Shown here: positions 47,573 to 55,960 of the stretch, one piece after another | How the letters are laid out: every line of letters begins with the position of its first letter | Position numbering within the stretch: the first letter of the stretch is position 1 | Assembly (NCBI GenBank): GCA_900770215.1 | Contig: CAAGJW010000037.1 | Span: 1-64,000 of the forward strand | Source of the DNA: Bacteroidales bacterium | GTDB lineage: Bacteria; Bacteroidota; Bacteroidia; Bacteroidales; Muribaculaceae | Reading direction: 5' to 3' | Length of the DNA: 64,000 bases | Position numbers and translations under genes: made by a program | The notes under the pieces: generated by a model | What the model was told of the DNA's origin: nothing | Database searches by the model: none | What the model saw: the letters and a program-made list of their open reading frames with translations, nothing else

Positions 47573-48780
47573 GCCTTTTCACATAGCAGCAGCACTGCAC
47601 TGCCATCGGCAAGGGTGGTGGCAAAGAGGTAGTCGGTGCCGCCGTCACCCACCTTGAGACGCTTTTTCAACGCCTCGGGTGTGAGCTTGAAGTTGCGCGT
47701 GGCGATATTGAGCTGCGCACACCGCTTGCCCAGCAGTTTCAGTTGCCGGCCGTTGAAAGGCATCACTTCCTTGACGACAAACTTGCGGCCAGGAAAACCG
47801 GGTACAAGCCTGTCGCCTGCATAGAGATGAGAATTGGGGGCCAGCTGTGCAGTGCCGGTGGCTGCCTGCACGGCGGCATGGCAGCCCAGCTTCATCACGC
47901 TGGCATGAGGCTCATAGAGATAACCGCCGGCTACGGGCACGCCAGGGCGCAACACCTCGTCGACGGTGTCGCCGGTAGTTGTCGTGAAGTCGTGCCAATC
48001 GCCGTCGTAGTTGAGCGCATGCAGCGCAATGCCGGCTGGATCGCTACCGAAATCGAGTACAAACAGCAGCTCCTTGCACTCGTTTTTCACACTCACAGCC
48101 CACACCTGTGCCAGCGGCGCGCCCAAGTCGGCTATCGACTGCGAGAGGTCGAGCATGGGTGAGGCCTTGATCACAAGGCGCCGGCAATGGCGCGCGATGA
48201 GCGGCATGATGGCGAGCACATCGGGCTGGCACTGGACCAAGCCATAGCGCCTGCGTCCGTCCTGGCCGCGACGGGCCGGGTCGATAAACATGGCATCGTA
48301 TTGCTCTTGCAGCGGCATCGCCTCGAGCAGCTGCACCGAGTCGGCCTGCACCACCTTCACCTTGGGGTTGAGAAAGCCAAAGTTGTACTGCCCCACCGCA
48401 GCAATCTCGGGGTCGAGCTCCACGGCAGTGAGTGAACGAGCGCGCCGGGCAATGTAGTAGTCGTCGACACCCAGGCCCATGGTCAGGTCGAGCACCGTGT
48501 GGGTGGTGTCGAAGAGCGAGGCGTGCAGCTTGGCCACCTCCTGGTGGGTGCACTGCTCGGCACTTATGGCTTTGGGAAACAGAAAGCGGTCGTGAGCCAG
48601 CAGCTCGGGTATCTTGCGACGCAGCTTGCGGCGGCACTCCACCTGCAACACGGCAAAGCGCTTGTCGAAGCTCAGCCCTGGCTCCTGCTTGAGCATCAAC
48701 TTCAAGGCATCGTCGCCAGCATGGCGGGCGATATAGCTCCACATCGACTCGTCGACCCTATGTCCTGCAATTTCGTCCAT
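47569..48780 (-). CDS. Class I SAM-dependent methyltransferase with THUMP-like domain (PG_1098 type)
   Basis: A 403-residue protein. The SAM-binding core is VLDLTMGLGVDDYYIARRA with VELDPEIAAVGQYNFGF, and the catalytic-type segment is FIDPARRGQDGRRRYGL, characteristic of the PG_1098/THUMP-like family found in Bacteroidota. The N-terminal helical part (1-90) and a ferredoxin-like C-terminal region flank it. An RNA substrate is likely by analogy but unproven. It is convergent with corA, sharing the bases 47569-47572 at the stop codons. Confidence 0.88.
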   Translation of the reverse strand: MDEIAGHRVDESMWSYIARHAGDDALKLMLKQEPGLSFDKRFAVLQVECRRKLRRKIPELLAHDRFLFPKAISAEQCTHQEVAKLHASLFDTTHTVLDLTMGLGVDDYYIARRARSLTAVELDPEIAAVGQYNFGFLNPKVKVVQADSVQLLEAMPLQEQYDAMFIDPARRGQDGRRRYGLVQCQPDVLAIMPLIARHCRRLVIKASPMLDLSQSIADLGAPLAQVWAVSVKNECKELLFVLDFGSDPAGIALHALNYDGDWHDFTTTTGDTVDEVLRPGVPVAGGYLYEPHASVMKLGCHAAVQAATGTAQLAPNSHLYAGDRLVPGFPGRKFVVKEVMPFNGRQLKLLGKRCAQLNIATRNFKLTPEALKKRLKVGDGGTDYLFATTLADGSAVLLLCEKA

Positions 48781-48883
48781 CGTTCCTAACCCAAAGGGCC
48801 GACAAATTTAATACATTTCCAGCTGAAAAACCAAAAACGAAGCCAACCTGCCACAACCAGTATCTAAAAAAAAGCTACAATCA

Positions 48884-48916
48884 TTTGTTAAAATCAGAAT
48901 AAAAACATTAACTTTG
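48884..48916 (+). promoter_or_regulatory. Promoter of the 1151-residue surface-protein gene: TTTG, 21 nt, TAACTTTG
   Basis: TTTG at 48884-48887 and TAACTTTG at 48909-48916 are 21 nt apart. The longer frame's first ATG at 48914 falls inside the -7 box, so ATG 48986 is the real start. Confidence 0.75.
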
Positions 48917-48985
48917 CATATAAAGGCAAACAAAACTAACAAACAAACATTTTTTACAATTCATCCTAAAAACAAGAATCTGAGT

Positions 48986-51900
48986 ATGCTGAAGAAAACT
49001 TTACTCTCTCAAGTGGCACTGTGCGCAGCAGCCCTCACAGCAGGGCCCGTCATGGCACAGAACGGTGCACCGCACTCGTTGACAGCCACCAGCAATCTCT
49101 CGCAGGTGAGTCTGGGCTGGTGCGCCCCGGCAGCTCCCATAGAGCTCAAGTGGCACGACGGCAGCGACTACAACGGCATGAGCGGCCAGGCCGACGACCC
49201 CGAGGGCTACGCAACTTTCTATGCCGCAGCCAAGTTCACCCCTGCCGACTTGAAAGCTGTTGCCGGCCAGACGGTCGACAGCATTTCCTACTTTGAGTAC
49301 CGTCATGCCTACAAGGTGTGGGTGCAAGTGTATGAAAACGAGAAGCTCGTGAACGAGACGCCTGTCGACGTGAGCAAGTTCACCAAGAACACCTGGAAGA
49401 CGACCGCCCTGGCCAAGCCCTACACCATAGCCGCCGACAAGGACGTGATGTTTGTGGTGAAATACCAGCACGGCACCAATCAGGACTTTGTGGCCAACAC
49501 CGACCGCTACCCCACCACGGGCAAGGGCGATGTGTACAGCTACGACGGCAAGACCTGGCACACGGGCGGCGTGGGCGACTTTATGATCACGGCTATCGTG
49601 AGGAACAACGCCACCGACACGCCCGCTGGCTACAACGTGTATCGTGACGGGACCAAGGTGAACAGCAACCTGCTCACCAGCACCGACACCGTGCTCAATG
49701 ACGAGCCCGACGGCACCCACCGCTATGCCATAGGCGCCGTGTATGCACAGAGCGAACTCAAGTCGGCCGAGGTCGAGGCCACAGCCATCAGCGCCAGCAA
49801 GATGCTGGCTCCGGCAGCCACATTCACCGGCAAGGCCGATGAGCTCAACGGCACCCTCGCCTGGCAACAGCCCCTCAAGGGCGGCAGCGAGCTCACCTGG
49901 AGCGGCGACGTGATGGGCAACCACATAGGCGGCACATCTACCTCGTCGCCCAAGGTGTGGGTGAAGCAGGACTTCAGCGCTAGCGACCTGCTGGCCTTCC
50001 AAAACTATCAAATCAACAGCATCAGCGCCTATGTGGCCGAGGCCACACTCACGGGCGTGAAGCTCTTTGTGCTGAAAAATGGTGTGATCGACTACAGCCA
50101 GGACGTGCCCGACTCGGCCGTGCAGAAGATTGCTGCCGGCGCTTGGAGCCAGTGGGCACTCACCACCCCCTATGTGATGACCCCTGGCAACGAGTATGCC
50201 TATGGCGTGTACTACACCCACACCAAGTCGACCCACCCGGTGGGCGTCGACAACCAGCCAGCCATCGACGGCAAGGGCAACAGTTTCTCGGTGACCGCGC
50301 CACGCTCGTCGGGCTTCAACGCCACCAAGCCAACGTGGAAGACCCTCTCGAGCGGCAACATAGCCGGCAACTTCATGCTGCGCGCGCAAGTGTCGCCCGT
50401 GGGCGAGGCCACAGCCAGCGAGCAAGCTGCCAGCTACGACCTGTATCGCAACGGCACAGCGCTCTTCACTGGCAAGAACGTGACCGAGTGGGCCGACAGC
50501 GTGCCCGAGCCCGGCACCTACAACTACACACTCAAGACCAACTATGCCAGCGGCAAGCAGTCGCCCGAGATGACCTTGAGCCTCAACTACACCATGCCGG
50601 CAGCCTACGAGGCACCGCTCATCGTCGACTCCAAGTTTGACCCTGCCACCAAGGCCGTGAGCCTGGAGTGGAGCAACAGCGCCGTCAACCTGCAGCACTA
50701 CGCCACACCCAGCTACATCATGGGATTTGACGAGTCGATGTCGCTGCTCTATGGCAGCAAGTTCAGCGCCAGCGAGCTCTCGAGCCTCAAGGGCTACGAG
50801 CTGCGCTCGCTCAAGTTCATCATTGGCCAGGCACTCGACACGCTGCGCCTTGAGGTGCGCACCGGCGACAATCAGGTGCTCTACAGCGAGAAGCTCGACG
50901 GCACCGCACTCACGCCGCAAGCCATCTACTCGCTCAAGCTCGACAAGCCCATCGCCCTGCCCGAGGGCAAGGACATCTATCTGGCCTACAACACCACGCT
51001 GCCTGCTGGCAGCAAGGTGATTGTGACCGACGGCGGCCCGGCAGTCGACGGCGGCGCCATGGTGAGCGTGACCGGCGGCGCATCGTGGATGAAACTGGGC
51101 ACCATTGCCAGCGACTACAAGGATTTCAACATCGTGATAGGCGCAACCGCCCTGCCAGCCAGCAAGAAGGCAAGCGCCAGCGAGCGTGAACTCACACTGG
51201 GTGCCAACCTCGACGGCATGAAGGCCATCACCCTCGACGCCGCACAGCTGCGCCAGGGCCTGGGCATCGAGGCTGCACAGCCTAGCGCCCCGGCACGGGC
51301 AGCGCGCCGCGCCGCAGCACCCGTGTTGAAGAGCTACCGCGTGTATCGCAACGGTGCCGTCGTTGCCGAGCAAGAAGGCACCACATGGGGCGAGACACTC
51401 GACAAGTACGGCACATTCAACTATCATGTCACAGCCGTGTACCAAAACGGCTGGGAGTCGCCCAACAGCAAGACCGTGACCGTGGCCAACACCATAGCCC
51501 AGAAGCTGCAAGCCCCCTATCACCTGCAAGGCAACGCCACCGCAGCCGGGCAGCTGCAACTCGACTGGGAGGCCGCCAGCAAGGCTGCCGAGTTCAACTA
51601 CCAGAAGTCGAACACCGACATCGCTGTGGGCATGACCAGCACCAACAACAAGAGCTACTGCGCCATCAAGATGGCGGCCGACACGCTTGCACACTATGCA
51701 GGCCTCAAGATCACGCACATCAAGTTCAAGATCGACTCGATTGCCGTCGAGAACCCCGCCGTGTTTGTAATGGCTGGCGACAACATCATCTACAGACAAG
51801 AAGTCGATGCCGAGCGCCTGGTGAAGGGCTGGAACGTGGTGCGCCTCAACAATCCCGTGGCCGTCGACAACACCCAGGACATGAGCGTGGGCTACTATCT

Positions 51901-52441
51901 CGAGTATGCCAAGGGCGTGAAGCCCAGCACCTGCGATGCCGGCACGCCGGCAGTGCCTGGCTACAGCGACCTCATCTCGTCGTCGGCCTCGGCAGGCTAC
52001 TGGTACTCGCTCATGAATAAGTTCAAGCTCAACTACGGCTGGCGTATAAGCGCCGTGCTCGCCACCCCCGACACCGCCGTGCAGGGGGGTAACCGCTCGG
52101 CAGCCCCGCGCAAGGCAGCTCAGGAAATCACCTACAACGTGTATTGCAACGGCGAGAAGATAGCCTCGGGCCTGAGCCAGACCAGTTACACCGTGGCCAG
52201 CCCCGTGGCTGGGCGCTATGTGGTGACAGCCGAAACCGGCGGTGAGGAAAGCGCCGAGTCAAACGCTGTCGACTACACCGTCGCCTCGGGTGTCGACACG
52301 CCCACGGCCAGCAAGACCGTGAGCAGCGTCACCTACTACAACGTGGCCGGACAGCAAGTGGCAACCCCCGTCAAGGGCGTCAACATCGTGGTGACGCGTT
52401 ACACCGACGGCACCCAAGCCACCGCCAAGGTCGTGAAGTAG
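48986..52441 (+). CDS. Large secreted repetitive beta-sandwich surface protein
   Basis: The 1151-residue product has a signal peptide (MLKKTLLSQVALCAAALTAGPVMA). It contains three or four large repeats, each combining a DUF-like beta-sandwich (W..G.D / SFS..DL..... / SISYF-type strands) with a short fibronectin III-like linker whose strand reads YNVYRDGTKVN, YDLYRNGTALF, YRVYRNGAVVAEQ or YNVYCNGEKIASG. The last 40 residues (VTYYNVAGQQVATPVKGVNIV, ending AKVVK) are a sorting-like tail. No catalytic motif was recognised. It resembles Bacteroidota peptidase-associated or adhesive surface proteins. The start is fixed by the overlapping promoter. A group II intron lies 38 bp after its stop on the opposite strand. 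Confidence 0.8.
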   Translation: MLKKTLLSQVALCAAALTAGPVMAQNGAPHSLTATSNLSQVSLGWCAPAAPIELKWHDGSDYNGMSGQADDPEGYATFYAAAKFTPADLKAVAGQTVDSISYFEYRHAYKVWVQVYENEKLVNETPVDVSKFTKNTWKTTALAKPYTIAADKDVMFVVKYQHGTNQDFVANTDRYPTTGKGDVYSYDGKTWHTGGVGDFMITAIVRNNATDTPAGYNVYRDGTKVNSNLLTSTDTVLNDEPDGTHRYAIGAVYAQSELKSAEVEATAISASKMLAPAATFTGKADELNGTLAWQQPLKGGSELTWSGDVMGNHIGGTSTSSPKVWVKQDFSASDLLAFQNYQINSISAYVAEATLTGVKLFVLKNGVIDYSQDVPDSAVQKIAAGAWSQWALTTPYVMTPGNEYAYGVYYTHTKSTHPVGVDNQPAIDGKGNSFSVTAPRSSGFNATKPTWKTLSSGNIAGNFMLRAQVSPVGEATASEQAASYDLYRNGTALFTGKNVTEWADSVPEPGTYNYTLKTNYASGKQSPEMTLSLNYTMPAAYEAPLIVDSKFDPATKAVSLEWSNSAVNLQHYATPSYIMGFDESMSLLYGSKFSASELSSLKGYELRSLKFIIGQALDTLRLEVRTGDNQVLYSEKLDGTALTPQAIYSLKLDKPIALPEGKDIYLAYNTTLPAGSKVIVTDGGPAVDGGAMVSVTGGASWMKLGTIASDYKDFNIVIGATALPASKKASASERELTLGANLDGMKAITLDAAQLRQGLGIEAAQPSAPARAARRAAAPVLKSYRVYRNGAVVAEQEGTTWGETLDKYGTFNYHVTAVYQNGWESPNSKTVTVANTIAQKLQAPYHLQGNATAAGQLQLDWEAASKAAEFNYQKSNTDIAVGMTSTNNKSYCAIKMAADTLAHYAGLKITHIKFKIDSIAVENPAVFVMAGDNIIYRQEVDAERLVKGWNVVRLNNPVAVDNTQDMSVGYYLEYAKGVKPSTCDAGTPAVPGYSDLISSSASAGYWYSLMNKFKLNYGWRISAVLATPDTAVQGGNRSAAPRKAAQEITYNVYCNGEKIASGLSQTSYTVASPVAGRYVVTAETGGEESAESNAVDYTVASGVDTPTASKTVSSVTYYNVAGQQVATPVKGVNIVVTRYTDGTQATAKVVK

Positions 52442-52478
52442 CGCGAGCGCATCGCCACAGCACATTTCGCCCCAAGTA

Positions 52479-53004
52479 ATCGAGTAGGAGGTAAACACTA
52501 ATCATAGGTGCTTATCTCCTGCTTTCGTGTTTACCGACCTCTCACACCACCGTACGTGCGGTTCCGCATACGGCGGTTCCTCTTTTGGACAACCATTTGG
52601 CATACTCGTCAGAAAGACAGATATATCCCGCTTTACGCAGGCCCATATTTGACGCTGCTGCGTGCATTATCGGTGAGCTTGCTACACTCCAATAACCTTT
52701 TACATTTCCCCATCAACGTGTCCGTGAGACCTCACTGGTTAAGTATACCGACTTTCCACCTTATCCCCGCCTAATTTACTCCTTGCGATTCCGAGTAGTT
52801 ATAGGGCTTTGACGCTTTGTGCCGTCTCACCCTCGCAAGCAAGCCTCGGTATTAGGTTTCTGTACGTCGGGGCAGGTGTTTGCCGCTGACTTCTTTCAGA
52901 TTCCACCTCGCGATAGGCACCCTTGTCTCTCTGGCTGGACAGTTCCCACTACTAGGGCCTGTTAGGGACTTTCACCCGTTAGCCGATATACATGCCAGTC
53001 AAAC
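52479..53004 (-). mobile_element. Compact group II intron, maturase ORF almost completely deleted
   Basis: Read on the minus strand, the sequence starts near 53004 with GTTTGACTGGC and carries domain I-type conserved elements (GGGTGAAAGTCCC at 52977-52965, CTGAAAGAAGTCAGCGGCAAA, and a run of paired segments to about 52680). A short tail of a maturase ORF follows. Domain V is clear at 52576-52547 (CCGCCGTATGCGGAACCGCACG, with complementary CGTACGGTGG). Domain VI follows as a long hairpin (GGTAAACAC/GTGTTTACC, 52535-52490) and the end is near CTCGAT at 52479. Total length is about 526 nt, against about 1.8-2.5 kb for intact maturase-encoding introns. The 5' and 3' ends are approximate. It sits 3 nt beyond a terminator hairpin, as seen with group IIC introns; the class was not determined. 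Confidence 0.85.
52542..52667 (-). pseudogene. Residual maturase C-terminus inside the group II intron
   Basis: A 41-residue minus-strand frame (ATG 52667 to TGA 52542) contains NMGLRKAGYICLSDEYAKW, like the conserved LRKxGYxSLxDxY end of intron-encoded reverse transcriptases. It runs into domain V. No reverse-transcriptase or thumb motifs precede it, so the ORF was lost by an internal deletion and cannot encode an active protein. Confidence 0.6.
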
Positions 53005-53007
53005 AAG

Positions 53008-53043
53008 AAGTGGGCTGTGCCTAGGTCCAGGCGCAGCCCACTT
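53008..53043. terminator. Terminator hairpin beside the group II intron
   Basis: AAGTGGGCTGTGCC and GGCGCAGCCCACTT pair (one G-T) around an 8-nt loop. It ends transcription of the GH5 gene (stop at 53094) on the minus strand; the intron begins 3-4 nt after the hairpin. Confidence 0.8.
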
Positions 53044-53093
53044 TGGATTTATATGTTGCCGGCGCATTGCCTGCCAACCGCGTGCAATGGTTC

Positions 53094-54386
53094 CTATTTC
53101 ACAGCAGGCGTGGGGGCCATAATCTCGCTGGCCCAGCGGCCTATCACGACAAGGGTGCTGGCATCGTTGTCAAACACCGAGTTCAGCCCCTGCGGCTCTT
53201 GTGCCGGGTCGCCCGTGTAGGGGTCGCCCAGCTGCCACGACTCGTGCACGGGCCGGGCGTTGCCGCCCCAGCCCCAGAAGTTGCATCCTGCCACCATGCC
53301 GCTATTTCTTATAAATAAGAACACATAGTTGTAGTACTTGTCGCGGCCCTGGGTGGGAGATGCCGGGGCAAACTTGAAGCCGTCGCGCGGATAGCCAAAC
53401 TCCTCGAGCACAAGCGGCTTGCCCAGCTCCCGGGCTATTGCGTAGTGCTCGGCGATGTAGTCGCGGGTGTGAGCACAAGCCGTGTCGACACGGGAAATGA
53501 CCGTGTTCTTGTCGATCCAACCCCAATTGTAGGGCCAAATGTGGATGGTGACATAGTCGATCTCGGGCATGGCATTGAGCCGCGTGAAGAGCTGCATGTC
53601 ACTCTCGCAGCCATACTTGCCCTCGTTGCCCATCGACACAAGGTGGTTGTGGTCGATCGACTTGATGAGCCGTGCTGTGGCCTGTATCCACTGGGCAAAC
53701 TGCTCCTTGTTGGCCTGGCCGAAAGGCCGCGGCTCGTTGCACAGCTGCCACGACATGATGGCCGGGCTCTCGCTATAGGGCCTGCCCGTGATTGAATTGA
53801 CGCGCGACACGATGTTTTTCACATGCTCCATGCTCATGCGCTTGGCCTCGGCGTTTTGCACAAAGTGACTCACGTAGTCCTGGTAGGCATTATACCCGTC
53901 GATGCCAGGCACAGGCGCGTTGCCCATGCCGGCCCACTCGAGATAGGTGCCATAGCCGCCACTCCACTCCCAGGCATTGTTGAGATAGAGCACAGCCTTC
54001 ATGCCGCGGCGCTCGAGCTCGACAAGAAGGCGGTCGAGCCCCGTGAGCAGCGTGTCGTTGTAGACACCCGGAGCAGTCTGCAGCACGGGCCTCACGTGAG
54101 AGGGAACGCCCAGGCGGCCGTCGGCGCCCACGAGGATGCGCAGGTTGTCGACACCCAGCTGCTGCAGGCGGTCGAGCTCCTGGTCGAGGCGCTGCCGGTT
54201 GCCTCCCTCGCCATCGCTGGCAAGAATAGCGGCATACCAAAGGTTGGTGCCCACATAGCGATAGGGCTTGCCGGCCACGTAGAACTGGCCGCTGCGCACA
54301 CCCACATACTGGCCCTTGCCAGTGGTTGCGGCCTGGCCTGCAACAGCACCCACGATCAAGCACACGAGTAATAGAAAGGTCTTCAT
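53094..54386 (-). CDS. Secreted glycoside hydrolase family 5 (beta-mannanase-like)
   Basis: A 430-residue exported enzyme (signal peptide MKTFLLLVCLIVGAVAGQA). The acid/base Glu lies in SWQLCNEPRPFGQ and the nucleophile Glu in PLVLEEFGYPRDG, both in the expected order of a (beta/alpha)8 family 5 fold. Other fingerprints are FYVAGKPYRYVGTNLWYAAIL near the start and YVTIHIWPYNWGW. The sequence is closest in style to the mannanase-type subfamily, so beta-mannan or a related glucan is the likely substrate. No SusC/SusD pair or other glycan genes are nearby, so no polysaccharide-utilisation locus can be claimed. In-frame ATGs at 54398 and 54410 are alternatives. Confidence 0.88.
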   Translation of the reverse strand: MKTFLLLVCLIVGAVAGQAATTGKGQYVGVRSGQFYVAGKPYRYVGTNLWYAAILASDGEGGNRQRLDQELDRLQQLGVDNLRILVGADGRLGVPSHVRPVLQTAPGVYNDTLLTGLDRLLVELERRGMKAVLYLNNAWEWSGGYGTYLEWAGMGNAPVPGIDGYNAYQDYVSHFVQNAEAKRMSMEHVKNIVSRVNSITGRPYSESPAIMSWQLCNEPRPFGQANKEQFAQWIQATARLIKSIDHNHLVSMGNEGKYGCESDMQLFTRLNAMPEIDYVTIHIWPYNWGWIDKNTVISRVDTACAHTRDYIAEHYAIARELGKPLVLEEFGYPRDGFKFAPASPTQGRDKYYNYVFLFIRNSGMVAGCNFWGWGGNARPVHESWQLGDPYTGDPAQEPQGLNSVFDNDASTLVVIGRWASEIMAPTPAVK

Positions 54387-54772
54387 TTGTTTCACCATTA
54401 TTACAGACATTTTACGTTAATGTAACAATACAAGTTGACGGTTATTTAGTTACGGTACAAAACTAGAACAGAAAGGAATCAATATCTTACACTATTTTGC
54501 CTTATCATCACACTTTCAAGGCAATTTTAGAAACAATTACAGGATACTGGCATACAACTACTTAAAATCGATTTTCAAAACAAAGATATAATTAAAAATT
54601 ATATCACAATCAAAAATTTCACAAAATTGTTTTAAAATCAATATTATTTTGTCAAAACATCGCACTTTTATAGCATCGATGCAGCCCCAAGGGCCCATAA
54701 CAACGCTTCACCCTGGCCCAGTGCACAAGCAAGCATGTGCAAAGAGCCAAGGTGAAGACATATCTTGAATTT
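54387..54772. other. 386-bp AT-rich gap between the HMA-AraC and GH5 genes
   Basis: The stretch is AT-rich with no gene supported. It should hold the GH5 promoter, but no TAnnTTTG box was found near the start. A minus-strand open frame over 54652-54897 overlaps the next gene and is not protein-like. Confidence 0.5.
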
Positions 54773-55330
54773 CTACAGGCTGGTGATGGGCTGACGCTGG
54801 GGCTTGGCGTCGCGGTACTGCGACGGGGTGAGCCCCGCGACCTGCTTGAACTGCCGCGACAAGTGAGCCACGCTCGAGTAGCCCGTGCGATAGGCAATCT
54901 CGCTCACCGTGAGCTGGCCGTAGTCGAGCAGCTCCTTCACGTGCTCCACCTTGTGGGCTATAAAGAACTTCTCGATCGTGCGATGCTCGTGGGCGCTGAA
55001 AAGGGCGCTTAGCTGCTTGTAGTCGGTTTTCAGCGCCCTCGACAGCTCTTCGGAGAGCTTCACGGGCTCGCCGTCGTCGCGCCGCGAGAGGAAGATAACC
55101 GCTGTCTTGATGCGCTCGACAAGCGCATCGTCCTCGTTGCGCAGCAACTCGAAGCCTATCTTGCGCAAGTGGGCATCGAGCGTGTCGAGCTGCGAGGCTG
55201 TGAGATCGTCGGTCACCGTGGCGTTGCCTATATTCACCTGGGCCACGTTGTAGCCCAGCGACTGGAGCACGCTCGTGACCGCCATCACACACCGTGGGCA
55301 CACCATGTTTTTAATCGAAAGCTGTGTCAT
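54773..55330 (-). CDS. AraC-type regulator with N-terminal heavy-metal-associated (HMA) domain
   Basis: A 185-residue fusion. Residues 1-65 are HMA-like with the metal-binding CxxC in NMVCPRCVMAV and the following VLQSLGYNVAQVNIGNATV strand-helix pattern of copper chaperones. Residues about 95-180 are a single AraC HTH domain (LTVSEIAYRTGYSSVAHLSRQFKQVAGLTPSQYRD). It probably senses copper or another soft metal and switches nearby genes. It lies 16 bp after a lipoprotein gene and so belongs to the M13 peptidase cluster, which may be its target; this is inference. Confidence 0.85.
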   Translation of the reverse strand: MTQLSIKNMVCPRCVMAVTSVLQSLGYNVAQVNIGNATVTDDLTASQLDTLDAHLRKIGFELLRNEDDALVERIKTAVIFLSRRDDGEPVKLSEELSRALKTDYKQLSALFSAHEHRTIEKFFIAHKVEHVKELLDYGQLTVSEIAYRTGYSSVAHLSRQFKQVAGLTPSQYRDAKPQRQPITSL

Positions 55331-55346
55331 ACAGAGTAGATTATTA

Positions 55347-55931
55347 TCATTTCATCTCGTCGATGCGCATGTGATCCCTGCCGTTGGGGTTCACTTTCAC
55401 CATGCGGGTGATGCGCTGGTTGCCCTTGTTCCAGGTGCAGGAATACCAGCCGTCGTCGTTGGCATTGGCCACGCCCACCAGGGTGAACGTGTTGCCGCCC
55501 CCGCCGTTGCTCTCACGGGCAGCCTCGGGGTTGCCGTTGATTTGGGCCAGTTGCCGTACCACTGCATTGGAGGCATTGTTGCCCAGTGCGGTGCTGGGGT
55601 TGCCGCCGGTGTTGAGAGCATTGATATAGGCGTGCATCACTTGTGACACAAAGGCACGGGCCTCGGCCTGGGCCTTGCGTTTGAGCTGGGCGGCATGGGC
55701 CCATGCATAGTGCAGCGAGTCGCTGCGGTGCTGCATCACGCTGTCGGCACGCAGCATGCCCGCCGTCTGCACGCGATAGATGGAGTCGGCAACACGCAGT
55801 GAGTCGACCGAGTCGATGCTGTCTTGCACGTGCTGCTTGCGGGCCTTGTAGTCGGCATACTTGTTGCAACTGCTCATCGCAGCCATGACGAGACCGGCGA
55901 TGAGCAGCAGCATGTAAAAAGATTTCTTCAT
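55347..55931 (-). CDS. Putative lipoprotein with coiled-coil segment, unknown function
   Basis: A 194-residue exported lipoprotein (lipobox AMSSC, Cys near 22) with a charged helical region (about 28-100: repeated DSxDSxR and AQLKRKAQAEAR) and a C-terminal beta part (NTFTLVGVANANDDGWYSCTW). No family is recognised. It is flanked by the M13 peptidase (30 bp upstream) and the HMA-AraC gene (16 bp downstream), so the three are probably cotranscribed. Confidence 0.72.
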   Translation of the reverse strand: MKKSFYMLLLIAGLVMAAMSSCNKYADYKARKQHVQDSIDSVDSLRVADSIYRVQTAGMLRADSVMQHRSDSLHYAWAHAAQLKRKAQAEARAFVSQVMHAYINALNTGGNPSTALGNNASNAVVRQLAQINGNPEAARESNGGGGNTFTLVGVANANDDGWYSCTWNKGNQRITRMVKVNPNGRDHMRIDEMK

Positions 55932-55960
55932 TTACAATTGCAATGTAATTTTATTACACG

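Noticed and set aside
49001..51799. 932-residue minus-strand open frame opposite the 1151-residue surface protein
   Set aside because: Antisense shadow with skewed His/Gly/Val composition. The plus-strand gene has a promoter, signal peptide and sorting-like tail.
52508..53122. Plus-strand open frames of 80-91 residues over the intron region
   Set aside because: They run antisense to the ribozyme domains of the group II intron and lack any protein signature.
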